Shown: positions 35,911 through 47,060 of the stretch, piece by piece
Numbering within the stretch: the first letter of the stretch is position 1
Layout: each line of letters starts with the position of its first letter
NCBI GenBank assembly: GCA_964017195.1
Contig: OZ024897.1
Location: 38,998,336 to 39,062,335, forward strand
DNA from: Siderastrea radians
Taxonomy: Eukaryota; Cnidaria; Anthozoa; Scleractinia; Rhizangiidae
Length of the DNA stretch: 64,000 nt
Direction: 5' to 3'
The notes under the pieces: generated by a model
What the model was told of the DNA's origin: nothing
The model's database searches: none
Seen by the model: only the letters and a program-made list of their open reading frames with translations
Position numbers and translations under genes: made by a program

Positions 35911-36829
35911 CTTTTTTACGGATTCAACGTATTTTTTTGCTATTATGCGCAGTTCAAGGCGTTTACGCACAGACTCAAAGGAACTCAATTTCTCCCTGAC
36001 TAGTTTAATACTTGCACACACAAAAAGCCCTGAATACTTTTCAACAGGAAGGATAGCGGCTCGGATAAGAGTACTTTCTGAGTGGATACAGACGCAAATT
36101 TACCTGTGTAAACAAGAAAAGAAAAGGCAGCACATGAACTACAGTACGTACGGCTTGCATTTGCAAAAAAAATCAAAGCTTTTCTTGATGATTTCTACGT
36201 TAGAAGATAAATTACACGTAAAGAAGGTTAACGAATCGTAAAGAACGTATAGAGAGGTGCGTAAAGACGCGTAAACAGATATAAAGAGGCGTAAAGTTAC
36301 TGTAGATGTTCACAGCAAAGTCGGTCAAAATACAGCAGAAAAATCGTTGACGAGCATAAGGGCGGAAATGTTTTATTTCTTTTTGTTCTTCCGCAAACAA
36401 TTTATTCAGTGGAAATTATAATATCTAGGAATTGCGCGTAAAGAAGAATAAATAATCGTAAAGAACGCAAAGAGCTGTGGGTAAAGATGCGTAAAGAACG
36501 TTAAAGGTGCGTAAATACTCTGGTATACATTTGTGACTGGACAGAATTGTCAAAAATGTTACAGAAAAAAAATAGGCTTCGGTTGCGTTTAAGGGTAAAA
36601 ATATGTTCAGTAGCCCCAGATTCGCCGTAAATTTCCTGCATTATAATGCTTGTCAAAGGAGGGAATTTGCAGGATACAAGGGTGTACGAAACAGTATGCC
36701 CTTGTGTCCGGACAAAACAATCACAAAAGTTATAGCGAAAAATACCATTCACTAATTTACCACGTCTAAATTATATTTATCAATAGTAGACTGGTAAATT
36801 AAAAGGTTTAGACACTTGGTAAAACAACG
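35911..36829. repeat. CGTAAAG-rich tract, no gene
   Basis: Two related blocks (36218-36300 and 36430-36515) each hold five to seven CGTAAAG words at irregular spacing. They lie about 215 bases apart as a direct duplication. The remaining sequence is AT-rich with no recognisable coding. Confidence 0.5.
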
Positions 36830-37011
36830 AATATACGATGCCCTAACACTTAGTGTACGGTTATGTGTAAGCTGTAGTATACACTAGTGTAAGGAATCAA
36901 GCGTATACTGTTCATTGCACAGTCCTTATACATCGATGTCCTTAAACTTCAGTATCGCTCTCTCCGTATACGTTATGTATACGGACGCATTATATCACCT
37001 TATATTTGTTA
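36830..37011. repeat. GTATACG-rich array, right
   Basis: Counterpart of 27220-27790, directly inside the right arm, with ccgtatacgttatgtatacgg at 36966-36986 as the clearest palindrome. Shorter and more diverged than the left tract. Confidence 0.55.
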
Positions 37012-37915
37012 TTTCATGCATTGCATGTAGCCTTAACATTTCTTTAATATTCAATCAAAACAAAAGTGGGATCCAAACAGTTAAAAAGGTTTTTTGCAAC
37101 GGTTACCGGAACGGACCAAGTTTAACAGACAACCTAATTAGCATAATGCGAGTCACGCAATTCTCCGGATTAGCATCCAAAGATCAGGACTCAGTAATTC
37201 GCTTATTTCATCAACTTGAACAGTTCGAAACTTCTATTTGTGTATGCTTTTCTGTATTTATGACTTGAAATGGAGAAATCTTAAAATCTAGAAGCTATTC
37301 AGTTCACACGATCCGAATTTGCTCAACAGCGTAATTTGCATAATGCGTGTGTCATATTCGCAAAAATCACCAAAAGTTCGAAGTCACTGTGGTAAAGGAC
37401 GATTAAAAGCGCAAGGTATTTTTATATTTCTGTACTCCCTGACATCTCATTAACGCTCTTCGATAGGAATTTAGAGCGACTCGGTCTGGACTCGGGAAAT
37501 AGAGGCCGACGAAGACAGGGTACTTTTGCGAGTTTTCAGAAAGCGCTCAGATGAGTGTTAATATATCAATTATCACGAGCTTCCACTTCAACACAAATTA
37601 AATTTAACATACGCTTTACACCCTTGAAGGACCTCTTAACTTAAAAAAATAATAACACTTTTTTGCTGCGTGTTGTGGTTTTTGAGCAGTGAGGTCGCCA
37701 ACTTATACAATTTTCGTGTCTGGCCAGGCGTTAATTTACGCCTTTTGCCGCTCTTACTGTTGTGGGCTCTAAAAAAAAATATTTTAGCGTATTTCCCAAA
37801 ACGAAACTCGTTTCCTTTACTTGTGACCCAAGATGGTTTCCTGGACAAAGTTTGAGGGAAAACTTTTTTCTGACCCGAAATGCAGTGGACCGCTCTTACA
37901 GACATTGCCACTTAA

Positions 37916-38339
37916 GGTTCTTATAATGTGTTCCTTTGAGTACGATGTGGCGATATTTGCGCGCGGATACCACGAGGTAGTCGTACAGCTTCTTATGGTG
38001 GCTTCGTATTTAAAATCCCCTTGATCTTGTAGAGAATCGTTTTCATTTCCCCTGTTGTTCACACTCGACGGTAGGACTTTTTGCATTAGCAAAGCGTACG
38101 CTTTCAATTACACTAGATCAGCTCTCACTCCTCCGGTCGATTCTGAGTAAGATCGCAGAATTTCTCGTAGATTCTTTGCTGTGAGGTTTTGAATGTCATC
38201 TAGGGACGATATTTCCTTATCTCTATATTGTAGAACCATTTTGGACAGGCAACTCACAGATAAAACTCGATTTTCCCTTGAAATGGTACTAAAATCAGCT
38301 GTTTGAATATACGCGGGGTCAACCTCAGCCTCGCTATCG
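37916..38339 (-). pseudogene. SAP-like N-terminal part of the SWIM-YqaJ protein
   Basis: The minus-strand frame from about 38339 reads into VLSVSCLSKMVLQYRDKEIS. It continues with a SAP-like helix pair (SSLDDIQNLTAKNLREIL), an in-frame TAA at 38108-38110, and further acidic sequence ending at the TTAA 37912-37915. The partner half resumes at 22596, across the 15.3-kb inner element. The reading frames are offset by one base at the join, consistent with decay after the insertion. A start codon was not fixed. Confidence 0.6.
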
Positions 38340-38395
38340 TGTTTGCGAGCTTACCATTCCAATATGGCGCCGGGAATTGTAAAAAGGGCTATTAA

Positions 38396-39797
38396 TCAGG
38401 AGCCATAATCGGGGACGAAGACCGTAAGCGCGGGTTCCACGCGGCCCCATTGCACCACCCCCAACGTCATAAACGCGCGTGGATACACTCAAATTTGCGT
38501 GTACAACGAGGCTCGCTAGATATGATAGAAAACCCGGCAACAAGGCGCGTAGCGCCAAAATGGTTATCATTATTTGATATCCAGCAAGCCCGAGTAGAAA
38601 AATTGTTTTAATTATTAAAAAGACAATCACTAATTGTTATGAAATCAAGAAAGAGAAAAAAGGGACAGAGAAACTCCGAGATAATTTAAGAATCGATCGC
38701 CATCACATGACTGACCGAAAAGGGCGCCAAAACCTTGCAAAGTGTTCCAGCGTTTCTTTGTGAAGCTGAATGAATCAATGAAACTGCTCCGAAGAAAACG
38801 TACAAGCACAATTATTGGCTCTTAAATGTGGTACGTGTTTGATTTTTCCTGAAAAATTGTTGTAATCATCGTTCAAAGCGGATTGAAGCTGTACGATCTC
38901 ACTGTTATAGCTGCGGGAGTTTAAATGAACGAGTTTGTAATCGCTCCGTTCGCACAACGCTGACAACGGAGCCATCATATGTAAGTTTGATCGAATTGAA
39001 GACAGAATTAATATTTTAACTTGAAAGATAATTTCTATGCAGCTCACTGAAACAAGACTACGGAGGTGAGGAACATTAGAATCAACCATCTTACTTTTAT
39101 CTGATCACAAACCACAAAACGCAGTTGTTCTCAGTTTAGAGCCCGCGGACGGAAAGGTCAAATGAAAGCAACTCACAAACAACTGTGAGAGCGATTCAAC
39201 GTATTTTACATGGCATCCGATTTGTATCTGAACATTTGGAGCTGCTGGAACACAGAGAGAGCTACAACGAGTACAGGTAAACCAGTGTCAATTTTCCGTG
39301 GTATAGCCAAAAAATGTCGCCCTTTCTGGCACTGAATTTGTTCAATGTTTTTTGTTCAGACTGCTGCATTTGTACTGACTCGCCATAAAAGTGTGAAAAT
39401 TTTTATTAAATGCTTCTCTCCCATTTCACTGTGCCTTAGTTTGTCTTGTCTCGATATTTTGGAGTCAAAGCCTTCCGTATAAAACCTACTGTTTGTGAAA
39501 TTTTAAGAACAAGTGATTGACCTGACGATGAAAGAAATCGGTAAACACAGTGCGAAATGCTTAAATTTTTATTTCTACAGTTTCTTTTCGTCCTAAGAAA
39601 ACAAGCACTCTGAAACAACTGAGTTTTATGTCTCAGTGACGTTCAGTTGTAATTTCTCCTTAATTTAGCTTCGATACAAAGTGATTTTTCTCGCCCCGGG
39701 ATTGCTGGCGGAGAAAACAAAACTTTAAGCCGGCTCACTCTGTCGTTGAAACCCTTGCCACGTCCACTGCGCTGTGTATCCCTTCTAGGATCGTAAA
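38396..39797. other. No gene seen; relative of the 33.5-34.4 kb segment
   Basis: 38396-38430 recurs inverted at about 44155-44190. 38700-39500 is a diverged direct copy of the interior of the Mutator-like element at 33540-34400, including ccaaaaccttg and gaagctgaatgaat stretches, so it is probably a remnant of the same family. No intact frame. Confidence 0.45.
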
Positions 39798-40216
39798 TTG
39801 CTCAGTAAGTAATATATATATATATATATATTTTTTAAATTTCTAATTGTATTTATTTTGCACTGAAGTGCACAAAATTTTATGTTATTTCATAACACCA
39901 TAATCTAAGGTGCTAGAGGATGTTTTCAGCGCCTAACCTAGTGTCTCATATTTTGTTAAAAAGACTTGTTTTTTTTTTGTTTTGTTTTTTCTCATGACAT
40001 TCGTTTTTTTCCTACCGAGGAGCCTGAAACAAACTAACAAAATCATGGTTTTTTTATAGTCATTAACAATTGCTCTACATTTTTTTTTTTTTACTTTTTT
40101 TCTTATATAATAATACACAACAAAACTTACAAAAACAGTACTTACGTAGATTTACCGTATAAAGCTTACTGTACATTACAATTTATAATTTCAAGATACA
40201 TTTATGATTTTAAGAT

Positions 40217-41834
40217 TTACAAAATAAAGGCCCATGTTAACTGAAAATTTTCTAATGATTTTTTTGCATTTGCGATCTCCCTTAGTATTTGCAATTTTTC
40301 TTTTACCCGTAGTAGAAAGCTCTCGAAACAAAGTTCATCTTGTTGACCATTTGTGCAGAAAATGTAGTATTTTGCTAGTAGAATTAGGTAATTTAGAGGC
40401 TGCCAGTGCGATGTCTTTTCAAAAAAGCCGTAGAGTATTTTACTTTGATCTAAGCGTATCGTTTCGTGCGTTTTCTCGTACCACCAGTTTTGAAACGTTT
40501 TCCAAAAGGAGGTCGTTTCGACGCAAGTAACTAATAAATGATTCAGGGTTTGTATTTCGTTCTTGCAAAGAGGGCAGGTATCGTTTTCTGAGATACCGTC
40601 ACGATATAAACTCATTTGGGTTGGTAGTATGTTGTGTATAATTTTAAATTGAAACATTATGATTTTAACTTCTTTCGTAATCTTAAAAGGTAATTAGTAA
40701 ACTTTCTGAGCATTGTTTTCGGTGAAGCCGTGGCGCAGAATTTTACTTTGAGAGGTTGGTGGTTTGAAGAGGCTTGTCAAGATAGCAGAGTAAATTGATT
40801 TTGTGGACAGGGCTGTGTTACCGTTTGTTGAGGTACTTTCGATTTGGAAGTGCTGTTTCGCTTTAATTTTCCATGCGTTAGGAATGGCATCGATGAGACC
40901 GTAGAAGGTAGTAAACGGCACGTTCAGATTATATTTGGTTTTAAATTCTGCAAGATCGTAGAAATTACCGTGTTCGTCCAATAGATGATGCACGTGAACA
41001 ATGTTTTGAGTGAACCAATTTCTATAAAAAACTGGCTTCTTGTCAATTAAAATGTTACGGTTGTTCCATAAAATTTCCTGTTTGAAGTTTGTTTCTTTCG
41101 AGTCTAATGTTTTAAAATGCTGCCAGTATTCTAGTATTGACCGATAAAAGTCCGGTAGGTTATGGAGCTTCAGCATTCTAGTTTCGTAACAGAGTGCGCG
41201 CTAAATTCTTTGAGAAAATCAAGAAGCTCGTGGACCGATTCTCTGTCACGGACAAAGACGGTGGTGTCATCGGCATATTGTGCTACTTTTATTTCATGAT
41301 TGTCGACTTCGATCCCTTTAATGGGAGTTTTATTTTTCAACGCTCTTGCAAATAGTTCGATTCCTAAGACAAATAGGATTCCCGATAGGGGGCATCCTTG
41401 ACGAACGCCTCGTTGTAAAGGGAAGAAGGTAGAAGCATGACCGTTGTTAACAACACAGCTGGAGACATCTTTATAAACTATTTTAATCCAGCTCACAATA
41501 TCAGGTCCGAAATTAAATAGTTCAAGGGCGGCGTTAAGATACGTCCATTCAATCATGTCAAAGGCTTTTTTGAAATCGAGGAAAATAGCTATTCCTTTTT
41601 CATTCATTTGGCTTGTAAAGTGTATAACATCTTGTATCAAGCGGATATTTTCGCCGATATACCGACCTTTCACATAACCGGTTTCATCAACATTTATAAT
41701 ATCATTCTTGCAAAAAGATAAAATTTTGTTTGTCTGTGCAGCCATCGAAAGATTAACCGGCGTTTAAAAGTTTTATTTAGGCCTCTTACGTTAAGAGACA
41801 GGCATTTTAAATTTAGATCATTAATTGTATTCAT
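40217..41834 (-). pseudogene. ORF2 (endonuclease-RT) of L1-like element 1, two internal deletions
   Basis: An ATG at 41832-41834 opens the endonuclease N-terminus (CLSLNVRGLN...KRRLIFRWL). After about 36 codons it jumps, out of frame, into the middle of the reverse transcriptase (near 41725). From there the RT shows motif A (LDFKKAFDMIEW), motif B (GVRQGCPLSG) and the catalytic YADD. A second jump near 41185 joins to LHNLPDFYRS. A stop near 40694 precedes the C-terminal zinc-binding segment (CPLCKNEIQTLNHLLVTC). It cannot encode active enzyme. Confidence 0.85.
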
Positions 41835-42195
41835 TTTTCCCTAATAAAGGATAGGAACAGTGAAATGATCTGCACTTTTGGTCTAAGACGAAGTATCGCA
41901 AATCGCATTTCGCGTTGTTTTATGTCCCAACTAACGGAAAGCAAAGCAAGTGATTGTAGTAATTGATTTTGCAGAGTTAAAGGGCGAAAAGTACATGAGT
42001 AATACATAAGTACATACGACCGAAACAAAAATATAGACATGGTCAAACAACGAAGAAAAAACATAAATAAAAAAACTTAACTTCTAGGGTATGGTTGGTT
42101 GTTCGCTGAAAAGTAGCCGCTTGGGGCTCTATTTAAGCGAGTAATGTTTGCAGAGCAAGACGATGTCCACTTGGATTACGCTAGAGTTCTATTAA

Positions 42196-43125
42196 TTAAA
42201 CTACAGGAGCAGAGAGTAAATCCTTTGGAATATTTTGAGCGTTGTAATCTTTGTTGTTTATGTACAGGGTACGATTAATTACCTTTGCATCTTGACCTTG
42301 ATCTCTCGCGGCGAACATAGCTTTGATAAGGACTTTTCGTTCTTCTTGGATTGCTTTTGCGTAGTCTTGAGTGATGTACGCATCTTTGTATTTCTGGGAG
42401 TTTCTGAGTCGGTTTTTGACTGCCAGCACTGCGTCTTTATCCTCCCTTACCACAAACCGTGCAATGATGGGACGCGGTCGTAATGGCGCAGTGCTGCTAT
42501 GTGTATGTCGTTTTCCCACACGGTGAACAGCGTGGAAACGTAAGCCATCAGTGTTGATTTTCAACTCGTTTTGGATGATATCCAGAACAACCTCGGTGCA
42601 GTCTTCTCCGGGTTCCTCCGCTATGTTCACAAACCTAAGGTTTTCCCTCCTTGTGTAGCTTTCTAAGGCGATAAGGTTTTCTTCTGCTGCGCGGAGATTT
42701 TTGGCGAGCAAAGAAGCTTCAGTTTGAGCGATGGCGAGCTGTGTTTCAAGTAGTTGTGTTTTCTGCGCTTGGTCGTCCAGCATTTTCTGATGTGAGCTTT
42801 TAGAGTCTTTATATGTTTTTGTCTCTTGTTGTACATCTTCGATGGCGGCCCATGCGCCCTCGAGGGACTTTTCGACATCTTTCATCGTTTGTTTTACACC
42901 GTCGATTTCTTCTTTCAACTCTCATCTCAATGTTGATAGTTGTGTGTGGAGATTTGAGAAGTTGTCGTCCATTCTATTTTCAATTGAATTTAGCTTGTCC
43001 ATGATCATTCTGAGAGACGTGGAGGATTCTGTCTCTTGCTCATCCACCATCTCTTCGCGATTTCGCTTCGGTGTTGGCGCTGAGTTTGAACTTGAACTCG
43101 ATGACCGCTCTTGCCGTTTAGACAT
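42196..43125 (-). pseudogene. ORF1 protein of L1-like element 1 (one nonsense codon)
   Basis: ORF1p-type nucleic-acid-binding chaperone of L1-like elements. The N-terminus is a Ser-rich basic segment, followed by a predicted coiled coil (about residues 35-150) rich in Leu/Glu/Gln. Then comes ALESYTRRENLRFVNI, the start of the RRM/Transposase_22-type domain, then HAVHRVGKRH and RPIIARFVV of its C-terminal part. A single in-frame TGA at 42922-42924 splits the frame after 67 residues; otherwise it is open. Confidence 0.85.
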
Positions 43126-43287
43126 AAGTGTTGCAGCGTATATTATCTATAAAGTTGATTATGCATCGACTACTACTATTTTATGTCACAAAGAAGAGCC
43201 CAACGGGCTTTTTCAGCGGTTCGGTTACAGAGCCGTGGAGAGACGTCCGGCGGCCATCTTGCAACCTGTACTTCTTGCTCAGTAAGT

Positions 43288-44602
43288 TAAATATTCAGTA
43301 CTAGGGCAGCATGAAGTTTCACTTCATTTTTCTCCTTCTCATCGACGGAAGTAGTTTTTTCTTGGTGTTTTTCCAGTTCTCTATTTTGTTGACGATTGAT
43401 AACGCACCGCGAGAGCATTTGATTGAAAATAAAGTGCGCTTTTCGCTATTTTTTGTCTTTATTTCGGTCCATTTCGGCCACTTCAGTAAAGGCGGAAATT
43501 ATTTCAGAAAACATACACTGAGAAACCTCGGCAAACGTTTTTTGTCCGATTCAGTAGTTTGAATTTATGTTACTATTTTCTTTTGAGGTGGAAAAAGTGA
43601 AAATGATTTATCAGTGCGTAACTTTTCTTCACACCGTGCTTGGACATTCATTTAACAGTCTTTGCTGCTGCCCTTTCATCTCTGTACATCCTCAGAGGAA
43701 ATATATTTTCGGGATGTCTTTTCCGTTTTCCTGCCTGATTCGCCTTTGACTGTGTTTCGTAGTTCAACGCCTTTTTGCTCGCAAAACGTTTCATCCGTCT
43801 AACGGGGAAATCCTCCTCCGTCATGTCCGACGCATCTTCTCACTGCATTCTCACTGCATTCTCACTGCCATCATCAGAATCACTTGTATAATCCTCATAT
43901 TCAGAGTCACTATCCAGAAAGTTCTCCCCAAGGGCTTGCCTTAATTTTAGAAGTGACACTGATGACAGAAACTGAATTTCTTCATGTCCAACGAAGGTAG
44001 TTTCCGACCCCATTTTGTTTGTTTTTCTTTGCGCGGAGTCCTCGCGACAAACACGCGCGCGTGCCACTCGCGATGGCGCAATTTTTTTCTAAAAATAGCA
44101 CATTTGTCTTTTTCGATGGAGCCAACGCCACTACTGAAAACGGTATTTAGTTACGGTCTCCGTCCCCGATTATGGCTCCTGCTATCAATTTATTAATTAA
44201 TTTACCTATTTTTATTATTTTTTATTTCATTTTTTCGGTTCTTGTTCACCCTGCACCCCGCACCACGCACCCCGCACCCCGACCCCGCGTTTTCGGAACA
44301 ACCGAAATCTTCCAACGGTAGACTCATTTGAAGTAACGAATGTTGATTGGGTTGTTACTTACATAAGCCAAAGGTTCACAAGCGAAATACGAAACCGTTG
44401 GCGTCTGTTGGTTTCAGTCGGTTTGACATTACGGGGAATTTTTCTCAATTTTCAGAAACTTGTCTTGTGCATGTACAGCACATTTGTTTTTATGAAATTA
44501 TTCTTCACAGTTTCATAACAGCAGACTATTTCTTCACGGATAAAAGTACTTGCGATTAATATTTTGTTGAGCGAACACAGATCAGGTCAGACATGTCTGG
44601 CC
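43288..44602. other. Intergenic; short acidic frame and minisatellite
   Basis: Holds a triplicated tctcactgcat unit (43837-43868). A 75-codon minus-strand frame (43840-44067) has an acidic DSDSEYEDYTSDSDD tract; it is of unknown identity and may be the start of a transposon protein. An inverted copy of the CCCCGCACC minisatellite lies at 44249-44296. No firm gene. Confidence 0.4.
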
Positions 44603-44669
44603 GCCAACAGTCTGCTACTTGCACTTGAGCATTCGCCTGATGTTAATAATAAACCAATCAGCATTCCTT
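44603..44669 (+). repeat. 67-bp target-site duplication, copy at 3' end of L1-like element 2
   Basis: Matches 49542-49608 at 66 of 67 positions (one T/G difference at 44625). Begins gccaacagtctgctacttgc and ends gcattcctt. Confidence 0.9.
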
Positions 44670-45181
44670 TTCTTTTTTTTTTAACACTTTTTTTTATTGA
44701 ATGCTATTACATACACTTACACTTACTGTTACATACTATTCCTTACTTACAGTTCCACACATTTACTTTACTTACACATAAGTACTATATTTACACACTC
44801 ATTTACATATACTTACACTGACGCTACTATTACAAGGAAAAAGTTAAATACTTCCTTACACTTAGTTACAGGAAAAAATAAATAAATAAAAAATAATAGA
44901 GATAATCACCTATTTAAAATAAACATTATGTTTCATTCTTACAGCATACGTTATTTTTATTTAATTAATTTAGTTGTGGAAAGTGTTAACGAAAGAAGAT
45001 GTTTAATTTGTTTCTTTGTTTTTTTTTCATATTATTTGTTTTGAGAGCGGTAAGAACAAACTAGATGGCTGCTAATATAAGAAAAAAAAAGATAGTAGAA
45101 ATTTCGCTGTTCTCTTCACATCCAGGCGCAAAGGGAGACGACTAAAATAGAAAATAAAAAATCGTCCAAACTAAAGAGAAG

Positions 45182-47060
45182 CTAGTGTTCTTGTTCAGCG
45201 AGGAAAGCTCCCCATTTTTTGTTAAATTTTGCTAAAAGCCCATGTTTAATTGAAAAGTGTCTTTCTACTTCCAAGCAGGTGAACAAGTTCTTGACAAAAA
45301 GTTCACATGAGGGGCAGTGGTGCATTGATTTTGCCCAAAAAATGTGATATCTGCTTATTAAAAGGGCGTGGTGGAAGAGGAGATCGGAAGCGTCTTCCAC
45401 AAATCCCAAACATGACTGGAGGGTGAAACATTTTGTCGAAAAACAGGAGAAGGTACCCAACCAGTCTTTAACTTCGTTCCAGAAGATTTTGACTCGAGGA
45501 CATTCCCAAAAGAGATGTAGGAGGGTTTCCGTTGAACTTTCACAGAAAGAACACAGCTCGCTTGATATCAGCCCAATTTTGAAAAGATATCTGTTTGTGG
45601 AAATTCGTCGATGGAATAGTTTAAACTGGAAAATTTGCAGTTTGGATTCGCTAGTACATAGAAAAGGCAGACTGTACGACTTACTCCAGTTAATCACTTC
45701 AGCACCATGTGCTTGGAAATCAGATTTCCATTTACTCTGACTTCTTTGCGGCAGGGATGCATGTCGTTCAATTAGTATTGTGTAGGCTAATGTGCAAAAA
45801 TCCTTTGACCCCAGTAGTGATTCAGTATTTAACATTTGAGAACAGTCAGAGTTGTGCTTCACGCCCAAAACTGCTGTCACAACGCTGCGGTATTGAAGAA
45901 AGTTGGCTTTCAGAGAATATTTCTCTCTGAAAGATTCGAAAGTCAAAACCTTTGAAGAAGTCTCGTCAAGGAGATTGCTTACTTTTTAAATTCCTGCCAA
46001 ATACCAATTTTTATAAAAAAGCGGCTTACCCTCTATACGTACAAGAGAATTGTACGATATTGGCATGTGTGAGAGAGATGGTGGGCTGCGGCTGAAATTG
46101 AGACGGCACCAAACCTAGTATCTCAACACATAGAATAAAGAGGTATGGCGATAGAGGGCAGCCTTGTCGAACTCCTCTACCGAGTTGAAAGAAGTCGGAG
46201 GACCAGCCGTTGTTTTGTATGCAGCTTGTAATGCCGTTGTAGAATAGTTTGATCCAACTTTTAATAGAGGCTCCGAAGTTGTAGAAGGAGAGTGTTTTCT
46301 CAATGAAAGTCCATTCCAGAGTATCGAAGGCTTTTTCGAAATCAACAAAAAGTAACAAGCCTGGGATGTTTTGTTTCTCGGCATAGTCGATAACGCTGTT
46401 AATCAGCCTGATATTTTCTCCAATAAATCTACCCTTGAGGAAACCTGTTTAGTCGTTGTTGATTAGATACGGTAGAACCTTTTTCAACCTTGTCGCAATT
46501 GATTTGGCAGCAATTTTGTAATCACAATTTAGCAGGGTAATTGGTCTCCAGTTTTTCAAAATACTGTCGAGGTTTGTTTTTCTTTGGTAACAGAGTTATT
46601 AATCCTCTTCTCTGCGAGATTGAAAGATAACCTTTGGAACACGATAGGTTTAAGGCATCTATTAAAAAAGTTGACACGTCTTCCCAAAAGACTTTATAAA
46701 ATTCTGCGGGTAGGCCATCAGTCCCGGGAGATTTACCTGAATCCATTGTTTTTAGGCTTTCTAAGCATTCTTCTGCGGATAGCATACCTTCGCAGGACAG
46801 TTTTTGGTTGTAATTTAGCTTTATCTCATTGTGTTCTGGGAAAAAAGTATCTTCTATGGTGTTGCAGACATTTTGCATTTGAAGAATGCATTTGCATTTG
46901 AAGAATAGAGGGACTCATAAAATTTTTTGGCTTCGTCGAGTATTTCTGTGTCTTTAGATATTCTTACGTTGCCTTCGGTTTTAAGATTTCTTATAGTTTT
47001 ACAGTTGAAGTGTCGCTTTTCCAAACTATGAAAGTATTTAGTATTTCTTTCACCCTCATT
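45182..47060 (-). pseudogene. ORF2 reverse-transcriptase and C-terminus of L1-like element 2
   Basis: Contains the RT N-terminal SGKSPGTDGLPAEFYKVFWE, a frame change near 46570, and a TAG near 46449 within the TGFLKGRFIGENIRL box. Motif A (LLFVDFEKAFDTLEW) and motif B (GVRQGCPLSPYLFILCVEIL) follow. Right after motif B the sequence jumps to the far C-terminal part (LVRIEGKPLFYKNWYLAGI, near 46020), so the catalytic YADD box and thumb are deleted. A stop follows near 45990. The last segment has the zinc-binding CSFCESSTETLLHLFWECP. Not active. Confidence 0.88.

Larger units (their letters stand above)
22601..37911. mobile_element. Inner 15.3-kb TTAA-flanked element with kilobase inverted arms
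   Basis: Ends are GTGGCAATGTCTGTA at both termini, bordered by TTAA (22597-22600, 37912-37915). The terminal inverted arms are about 0.9 kb (22601-24175, counted without the MITE at 23079-23754, against 37012-37911), long for a TIR. It interrupts the SWIM-YqaJ gene of the outer element. The interior is itself a nest of later insertions, and no transposase was recognised in it. The outermost part of its arms includes MVSWANFEGKLFSDPKCSGP (left, minus strand) and a near-identical frame on the right arm (plus strand). Confidence 0.75.
19721..38391. mobile_element. Outer TTAA-flanked DNA transposon (Kolobok-like candidate)
   Basis: TIRs begin TAGCCCTTTTTACA and match over about 60 bases (19721-19783 against 38330-38391), including the GGCGCCATATT stretch. 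TTAA borders both ends (19717-19720, 38392-38395). Removing the inner element 22601-37911 and one of its TTAA copies leaves about 3.36 kb. That remainder encodes a THAP-type zinc finger at the left (plus strand) and a SAP-like/SWIM/YqaJ protein from the right (minus strand). TTAA duplications fit the Kolobok or piggyBac superfamilies, and THAP domains are known in Kolobok, so Kolobok-like is the better guess (inference). A DDE transposase domain was not recognised. Confidence 0.75.
39811..43274 (-). mobile_element. L1/Tx1-like non-LTR retrotransposon 1, internally deleted
   Basis: Flanked by TTGCTCAGTAAGT (39798-39810 and 43275-43287), an exact 13-base target duplication. The 3' end (left) is an (AT)n run plus an A-rich tail. 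The 5' end carries CAAGATGGCCGCC. It encodes ORF1 (42196-43125) and the remains of ORF2 (40217-41834). About 3.46 kb remains; a full ORF1+ORF2 element of this clade is 5-6 kb. The missing part is most of the endonuclease, the N-terminal half of the reverse transcriptase, and a block after the YADD box. Confidence 0.9.

Noticed and set aside
19721..38391. P element, because of the THAP domain
   Set aside because: P elements make 8-bp duplications; the borders here are TTAA and no P-type catalytic domain was seen.
44564..44885. Thr/Tyr/Leu-rich open frames
   Set aside because: These translate the 3' tail and non-coding end of the L1-like element on the wrong strand.
45423..45740. Plus-strand frames opposite ORF2 of the L1-like element, also at 46584-46901 and 47487-47844
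   Set aside because: Antisense shadows of the minus-strand ORF2, with no domain of their own.
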